Source: an uncultured Deinococcales bacterium (GTDB taxonomy: Bacteria > Deinococcota > Deinococci > Deinococcales > Trueperaceae). From it: a DNA stretch of 17,294 bases. Position numbers and translations under genes: made by a program. Positions 13,422 to 17,294 of this stretch are shown here, in pieces. Numbering within the stretch: the first letter of the stretch is position 1; every line of letters starts with the position of its first letter. The DNA lies in NCBI GenBank assembly GCA_937934635.1, contig CALGZD010000142.1:1-17294 (forward strand), written 5' to 3'. The notes under the pieces were generated by a model. That model ran no database searches, was not told where the DNA came from, and saw only the letters and a program-made list of their open reading frames with translations.

Positions 13422-14725
13422 CGCTTGAGTTTTTCTTATGCATCGGAGCTATCTTCTTTGTCGCAGGAATTGGTATGCCCATTGCCTATGCGATTATTGT
13501 AGGTGCGATTGTTTACATGGCTACAGGTGGTCAGAGCATTGGTATTGCTGGCAAGGTACTGATGGATGGTCTATACCAGAGTTTTATTCTTCTAGCTGTA
13601 CCTCTATTTATTGTTGCTGCTAATATTATGAATGCAGGAACAATCACCGACAGGCTCCTAAAATTTTGTGTTGCGTGGGTGGGTCGCTTTCGTGGTGGTC
13701 TTGGACATGTGAATGTGGTCGCTTCACTTATTTTTTCTGGCATGTCAGGTTCTGCGGTTGCTGACGCTGCGGGTATTGGCAAAATTATTATTAACATGAT
13801 GACCAGATCGGGGCAGTATCCGCGTGGTTACGCTGCAGCTATTACAGCAGCTTCAGCAACGATTGGTCCGATTATTCCACCCTCTATTCCTATGGTGTTA
13901 TATGCACTCGTATCCAATACCTCGATTGGCTATCTCTTCCTTGGTGGAATTATTCCAGGTCTTTTTATGGGTGTTGTGCTTATGGCAATGAACTATTGGA
14001 TTTCGTCTCGTCGAAACTTTGCATTAGAAGAACCTGTACCCTTTAAAGAATTGCCAAAGCTTAGTTTTAATGCTATTCCAGCTTTGATGATGCCTGTCAT
14101 TCTTCTTTATGGCATTTATGGTGGTGTGACGACACCAACTGAGGCTGCTGCTGTTGCAGCGCTTTATGCATTGGTCCTTGCTGCAATATTTTACCGAGCG
14201 CTATCATTGAAAAAGTTTTCTAGTATACTTGTGGAAAGTGCACGCTCGTCTGCTGCCATTGGTCTGGTTATTGGGGGTGCGCTTATTTTGAATTATGTAG
14301 TTGCTTCTGAGAATATTCCTGGGCGTATGGCAGAGTCTTTAGCAGGGATTGATGTATCGCCATTGGTTTTTATTTTTGCAGTCAATATTTTGTTATTGGT
14401 GCTTGGCTGTGTTTTAGATGCAACAACAATTATTTTGGTAATCATTCCACTGTTTATTCCTACGTGTACATTGCTTGGCATTGATTTAGTGCATTTTGGT
14501 GTTATTGCAGTTGTGAATTGTATGATTGGTTTGATTACGCCACCCTATGGCATACTTCTATTTGTTATTAATGCTGTGACGGATATACCGCTTGGGGAAA
14601 TCATCTCTGAAATTTGGCGTTTTTTTGCTGTGTTGGTTGCTGCACTTATTGTCATGATTTTGTTTCCTGATATTGTGCTTTGGCTACCTAAACAATTTGG
14701 CTATGCGCCTTTGGTAGTACCTTAA
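13418..14725 (+). CDS. dctM: TRAP transporter large permease subunit (DctM)
   Basis: 435-aa polytopic inner-membrane protein, the sodium-coupled transport subunit of the DctPQM system. It is almost entirely hydrophobic with the family's conserved blocks: VPLFIVAANIMNAG, the GGLGHVNVVASLIFSGMSGSAVADAAGIG stretch (about residues 89-117), ATIGPIIPPSIPMVLYA (about 147-163), GVTTPTEAAAVAALYAL, and LGCVLDATTIILVIIPLFIPTCTLLGIDLVHFGVIAVVNCMIGLITPPYG (about 328-377). Length is standard. A consensus GGAGGT (13406-13411) precedes the ATG at 13418. Its TAA ends 3 bp from the stop of the convergent DapA-like gene. Confidence 0.95.
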   Translation: MTLEFFLCIGAIFFVAGIGMPIAYAIIVGAIVYMATGGQSIGIAGKVLMDGLYQSFILLAVPLFIVAANIMNAGTITDRLLKFCVAWVGRFRGGLGHVNVVASLIFSGMSGSAVADAAGIGKIIINMMTRSGQYPRGYAAAITAASATIGPIIPPSIPMVLYALVSNTSIGYLFLGGIIPGLFMGVVLMAMNYWISSRRNFALEEPVPFKELPKLSFNAIPALMMPVILLYGIYGGVTTPTEAAAVAALYALVLAAIFYRALSLKKFSSILVESARSSAAIGLVIGGALILNYVVASENIPGRMAESLAGIDVSPLVFIFAVNILLLVLGCVLDATTIILVIIPLFIPTCTLLGIDLVHFGVIAVVNCMIGLITPPYGILLFVINAVTDIPLGEIISEIWRFFAVLVAALIVMILFPDIVLWLPKQFGYAPLVVP

Positions 14726-14737
14726 ACTCTAGAGTTT
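14724..14737. other. Palindrome covering both convergent stop codons
   Basis: aaactctagagttt is a perfect 14-bp palindrome that includes part of the dctM TAA and the TAG (minus strand) of the DapA-like gene. It has no loop or T-run, so it is a doubtful terminator. Confidence 0.5.
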
Positions 14738-15637
14738 GAGCCAGTTGTAAGCATCTTTATCTAGAGTAGTTGATGAAAGTAGCTGATGGAGGTTGCTTTG
14801 GATGGGCTCGAGCTCACCTTCTGCCACTGCCAAAAGCGGTGCTCTTACCTCACCTATGCCATCTATACGCTTTGCCATTAGAGCTTTCAAAATATCCAAA
14901 CGTCCACCATGTGAGATTAGTCTTGACAGTTGCATTATGATGCCTTGCCAATAAAGCATCGTCTCATAGTCTTTATTTTGCCAAGCGTCCCATAGGGCTA
15001 CAAATGGTTCAGGGAATATGCCTGCTGGACCAGAGACGATTCCTTTGCCACCAGCAACAAGTATCTGGGTTGCTAATACATCAGCCCCAGGCAATACATC
15101 AAAATCTGGAATAGCTACATAGTCTAAAATTTGTGCCATGTTCCCAGTAGAATCTTTGATACCAACAATGTTTGGCTCACTGGCTAATATTGTAGCAACT
15201 TGTACAGAAATGTTGTTGCCTGTTCGTGCTGGGATATTATAAAGATAGAGTGGGAGTGGGGCGATAGCTCGACTGACTGTTTGATAAAACCCTAATAATT
15301 CTTGGTCAGAATATGCAAAAAAGTCTGGTGTTATACAAGCGACAGCATCTGCACCAGTTTTAGCAGCATGTAATGCTAAATCAATCGTATCTTTTGTAGT
15401 TGCAGCTCCAACTTGAACGATTATCGGTATTCGATTATTACTAATCCGAACGGCTGTTTCAGTGCAGTCAAAACGTTCTTGTAAACTTAAAAGAGCTCCT
15501 TCACCTGTAGTTCCATTAACAAAGAGAGCACTTACTTTTTTAGAAATGAGAAATTCAACGAGTGTTTCTAATCCTGCAAGATGAACACCCTCGTCATTCA
15601 TAGGGGTTATGGTGGGAATTACGACGCCACTAATCAT
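14729..15637 (-). CDS. DapA-family (class I) lyase/aldolase
   Basis: 302-aa TIM-barrel enzyme of the dihydrodipicolinate synthase / N-acetylneuraminate lyase superfamily, which makes or breaks bonds next to a 2-oxo acid through a Schiff base. Seen: NGTTGEG (41-47), Y133 in YLYNIPARTG with R138, and the Schiff-base lysine K161 in GIKDSTGN. I choose ATG 15637 over an upstream in-frame TTG (15652) because the TTG codon adjoins the GGAG that serves as Shine-Dalgarno 9 nt before the ATG. Housekeeping DapA is possible, but its place against the TRAP genes and the operator-like site just before it favour a catabolic 2-oxo-acid lyase or dehydratase acting on the imported compound or a ring-cleavage product. 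Specificity cannot be settled from motifs. Confidence 0.85.
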   Translation of the reverse strand: MISGVVIPTITPMNDEGVHLAGLETLVEFLISKKVSALFVNGTTGEGALLSLQERFDCTETAVRISNNRIPIIVQVGAATTKDTIDLALHAAKTGADAVACITPDFFAYSDQELLGFYQTVSRAIAPLPLYLYNIPARTGNNISVQVATILASEPNIVGIKDSTGNMAQILDYVAIPDFDVLPGADVLATQILVAGGKGIVSGPAGIFPEPFVALWDAWQNKDYETMLYWQGIIMQLSRLISHGGRLDILKALMAKRIDGIGEVRAPLLAVAEGELEPIQSNLHQLLSSTTLDKDAYNWLKL

Positions 15638-15658
15638 TACAATCAACTCCAAAGATTT

Positions 15659-15674
15659 TAGTGAGATGTCAGTG
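15659..15674. promoter_or_regulatory. Operator-like site 3 (TAGTGAGATGTCAGTG)
   Basis: Contains the exact 11-bp core GAGATGTCAGT (15663-15673); 13 of 16 positions match site 1. It lies 22 bp before the start codon of the DapA-like gene and just downstream of its predicted transcription start, a position that suits repression. Confidence 0.6.
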
Positions 15675-15687
15675 TTTCTAATACTTG

Positions 15688-15717
15688 ATTATGATTGATA
15701 TTTCACACGAAAGTCAA
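15688..15717 (-). promoter_or_regulatory. Candidate promoter of the DapA-like gene
   Basis: Minus strand: TTGACT (15712-15717), 18-bp spacer, CATAAT (15688-15693). Predicted start near 15680, so operator-like site 3 covers about +6 to +21. Confidence 0.5.
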
Positions 15718-15777
15718 TGTTTACTCATTCTAACGTTTTTTGAGTCCACTCTCTGACAGCCAATAATTTCTTAAAGC

Positions 15778-15845
15778 AATCCCCCCTAGCCCCCCTTAAT
15801 AAGTGGGGAATCTTGTGAAAGTCCCCCTTATCAAGGGGGAGCAAG
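15778..15845. repeat. C-run/G-run palindromic element (MITE/REP-like), probably truncated
   Basis: Starts aatcccccctagcccccctt, then an imperfect stem to aagtggggaa, then a perfect hairpin tccccctt-atc-aaggggga (15822-15840). Elements of this look, often ended by an inverted TAGGGGGATT, occur between genes in many bacteria (from memory, no database check). The expected right end is missing: the sequence runs straight into the small membrane-protein gene. Confidence 0.6.
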
Positions 15846-16184
15846 TGAATCACCCGCAACACCGTATTTTACGAATCTTATACAAGATAAAAATAATAGA
15901 CTAAATATAAGTGGTATTTCTAGGAAGATAAATCTAATATCTTCATTTCTTTTAAATTTAGAAATGAATCTTAGTAGATAATTTAAAACTGTGTACCAGG
16001 TATAAAGAAATGTAAGCATCAAACCAGATGCAAGACTAGCTATAAAATGTATGGGGTTTTTGTAGTATCCACCTTTAAAATGTTCAACTACCAAGTCCAG
16101 AACACAAATGGTCACAAAAAGACCGAAAACTCCATTTACTATTGGATTACGCCATTTTAAAAGATTAACTTGCCTAGCTGCCAT
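15831..16184 (-). CDS. Small hypothetical membrane protein
   Basis: 117 aa, not recognised. Three hydrophobic segments at about residues 15-32 (VNGVFGLFVTICVLDLVV), 46-70 (FIASLASGLMLTFLYTWYTVLNYLL) and 84-103 (IRFIFLEIPLIFSLLFLSCI), joined by basic loops (KFKRNED), suggest an inner-membrane protein. Start ATG 16184; no strong Shine-Dalgarno is visible, and operator-like site 4 lies 18 bp upstream. The C-terminal end SLAPP and the stop codon are encoded by the C/G-run element, so the original end of the protein has probably been replaced. Codon use is more A+T-rich than in the neighbours. It may be a real small gene or a decaying one; the promoter-proximal operator favours real. Confidence 0.55.
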   Translation of the reverse strand: MAARQVNLLKWRNPIVNGVFGLFVTICVLDLVVEHFKGGYYKNPIHFIASLASGLMLTFLYTWYTVLNYLLRFISKFKRNEDIRFIFLEIPLIFSLLFLSCIRFVKYGVAGDSLAPP

Positions 16185-16202
16185 TATCTATTAAGTATAT
16201 AT

Positions 16203-16218
16203 TACTGACATCTCTAAG
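16203..16218. promoter_or_regulatory. Operator-like site 4 (core on minus strand)
   Basis: The complement of 16204-16214 is GAGATGTCAGT, identical to the core of sites 1 and 3. It lies 18 bp upstream of the small membrane-protein start, next to a TATACT that could be its -10 box, consistent with repression. Confidence 0.55.
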
Positions 16219-16292
16219 ATATTACAGTTAGGACAAGTGAGGAATAATACCTTCAGCCTAGAAATACCTACAGCAGCAAGCTACTTTGTAGC

Positions 16293-16307
16293 ATGAGCAT
16301 AGCTCAT
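16293..16307. other. Short hairpin downstream of the M20 gene
   Basis: ATGAGC-ata-GCTCAT is a perfect 6-bp stem about 20 bp beyond the M20 stop codon, next to a second small stem gctac/gtagc (16280-16292). No T-run follows, so terminator function is uncertain. Confidence 0.3.
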
Positions 16308-16327
16308 AAAAGAGCTAAATCACTCCG

Positions 16328-17294
16328 CTAAAACATACAATACTGAATAATCATTTTCTGATAAATATCAACAGCCCGCTCAAGCTGCTCAATCTCTACA
16401 AACTCACCAACAGTATGTGCCTGAGCAATATCACCAGGTCCAAGAATAACAAGTTGTGTTTTGTCTTGATACACCAAAGCCTCTGTTCCATAAGGCACAG
16501 TAATTGGCACATCATCACCTGCTGCTTTTAGGCTCAGCTTTACGATTTCTGATTCTTTATCGACGTAGAAGGCGTCCATTCCACCATCAATGACTTCGAA
16601 GTTGTAGTTTGCTGCTTTTGCCCGAATATCATCAATTATCTCATCTGCTCTAGCATTTGGCATCCGTCTAAAATTCACTTTACAAGTCACTTTCGCCGAG
16701 GTCACATTTGCAGCATTATCATAATCAGTAAAGGTCAAATTTAAACCATTCGTTGGTGGTATAAATTCATCATTCTGATAACTTGTATCTTCTTTATACA
16801 CCTTAGCAAGCTCTGCTATCTCAGCAAGGAATGGTGCAATCAAAAGATTGGCAGACGTACCCTTGCCAGTACTTGTATGTGCAGCTTCACCATGTGCCGT
16901 AACAGTAAACATATGTGCACCTTTGTGTGCATAAAATGTTTTGAGCATTGTCGGTTCAGCAACCACCCCCACCTCTGGCCAATCATCTCCTAAGAGTTTT
17001 GATGCTTTATGGATTTGTTTACAGCCACCAAAGCCGACTTCTTCATCGGCAGCAAGCACAATATACACAGGCTTGCCCAGTTCAGTTTCATCAACTGCAA
17101 GTGCTGCACAGATTGTTGCTGCAAGTGGTCCTTTCATATCGCAACTGCCTCGCCCTAGTAATCTGCCATCTTTGATTGTTGGCGTGAAGGCTGCCCAATC
17201 ACGCTCTTGCCCTGGCACGGTATCTGAGTGAGAGAAAAAGCCTATGCCACCTCTCCCCTGTCCTTTTTTTGCTACTAGGCTGTGTTTGTCTACA
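16328..17294 (-). CDS. M20-family deacylase (ArgE/DapE type), 5' end outside window
   Basis: Cytoplasmic zinc hydrolase that removes an acyl group from an amino acid; closest in look to N-acetylornithine deacetylase. The frame is open to the right edge and the protein begins before it: the codons at 17219-17293 read VDKHSLVAKKGQGRGGIGFFSHSDT in pieces that hold the first zinc-ligand motif HSDTVP, so a GTG at 17218 is only an internal valine. Further motifs follow: GRGSCDMKGPLA (bridging Asp), AADEEVGFGG (catalytic Glu and zinc Glu), EPT, the dimerisation-domain HKG and FRRMP segments, and the last zinc histidine in QAHTVGEFVE. 321 residues are visible of about 380 expected. It is upstream of the small membrane-protein gene on the same strand, 143 bp away, with no obvious metabolic tie to the catabolic genes. 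Confidence 0.85.
   Translation of the reverse strand, partial: VDKHSLVAKKGQGRGGIGFFSHSDTVPGQERDWAAFTPTIKDGRLLGRGSCDMKGPLAATICAALAVDETELGKPVYIVLAADEEVGFGGCKQIHKASKLLGDDWPEVGVVAEPTMLKTFYAHKGAHMFTVTAHGEAAHTSTGKGTSANLLIAPFLAEIAELAKVYKEDTSYQNDEFIPPTNGLNLTFTDYDNAANVTSAKVTCKVNFRRMPNARADEIIDDIRAKAANYNFEVIDGGMDAFYVDKESEIVKLSLKAAGDDVPITVPYGTEALVYQDKTQLVILGPGDIAQAHTVGEFVEIEQLERAVDIYQKMIIQYCMF

Noticed and set aside
13531..13797. Minus-strand 88-codon frame opposite dctM
   Set aside because: Overlaps conserved DctM motifs on the other strand and has no plausible start signal.
15652..15652. TTG start for the DapA-like gene
   Set aside because: It would use up the GGAG that is well placed for the ATG at 15637, and the family normally begins close to the VIPTITP strand.
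17218..17218. GTG start for the M20 peptidase
   Set aside because: The frame continues upstream and encodes the HSDTVP zinc motif, so the real start is beyond the window.
16941..17231. Two overlapping plus-strand frames opposite the M20 gene
   Set aside because: The minus strand encodes the conserved zinc-peptidase motifs; these are shadows.

Overview
The window comes from an AT-rich (by eye about 60% A+T) diderm bacterium. TolC-type outer-membrane proteins, a periplasmic TRAP binding protein and Sec signal peptides show two membranes. I cannot place it below that level from sequence alone; the 3-dehydroquinate synthase domain reads like proteobacterial versions, but that is weak evidence.

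Layout, left to right. (1) 1-2936, minus strand: a MarR-type regulator followed by two directly abutting TolC-family outer-membrane efflux proteins, the second running off the left edge; this looks like an efflux locus. (2) 2937-3620: noncoding, full of short tandem repeats and decayed copies of the 3' end of the next gene. (3) 3621-6614, minus strand: a two-gene unit of a membrane fatty-acid desaturase and an unusual fusion of a histidine phosphatase with 3-dehydroquinate synthase. (4) 6757-15637: a probable catabolic cluster with a QuiC-type 3-dehydroshikimate dehydratase/HPPD-like fusion (minus), divergent from a Gfo/Idh/MocA oxidoreductase and a GntR/FCD regulator (plus), then a TRAP transporter (dctP, dctQ, dctM; plus), and a convergent DapA-family lyase (minus). 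(5) 15831-17294, minus strand: a small three-helix membrane protein and an ArgE/DapE-type M20 peptidase cut by the right edge.

The genes of region 4 suggest uptake of a carboxylated, probably shikimate- or quinate-like compound by the TRAP system, oxidation by the Gfo/Idh/MocA enzyme and dehydration of 3-dehydroshikimate to protocatechuate. A shared near-palindromic site, core GAGATGTCAGT, lies in front of the dehydratase/oxidoreductase pair, dctP, the DapA-like gene and the small membrane protein, with a weaker copy before dctQM. This supports one regulon, most simply under the GntR protein encoded among them.

The second striking property is structural: most larger intergenic gaps carry tandem repeats of 11-18 bp, several of which start inside the 3' end of a gene and repeat its stop codon. 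The longest is a roughly ten-unit 16-bp array between the dctP terminator and dctQM. All functions here are read from motifs by eye; no database search was possible.
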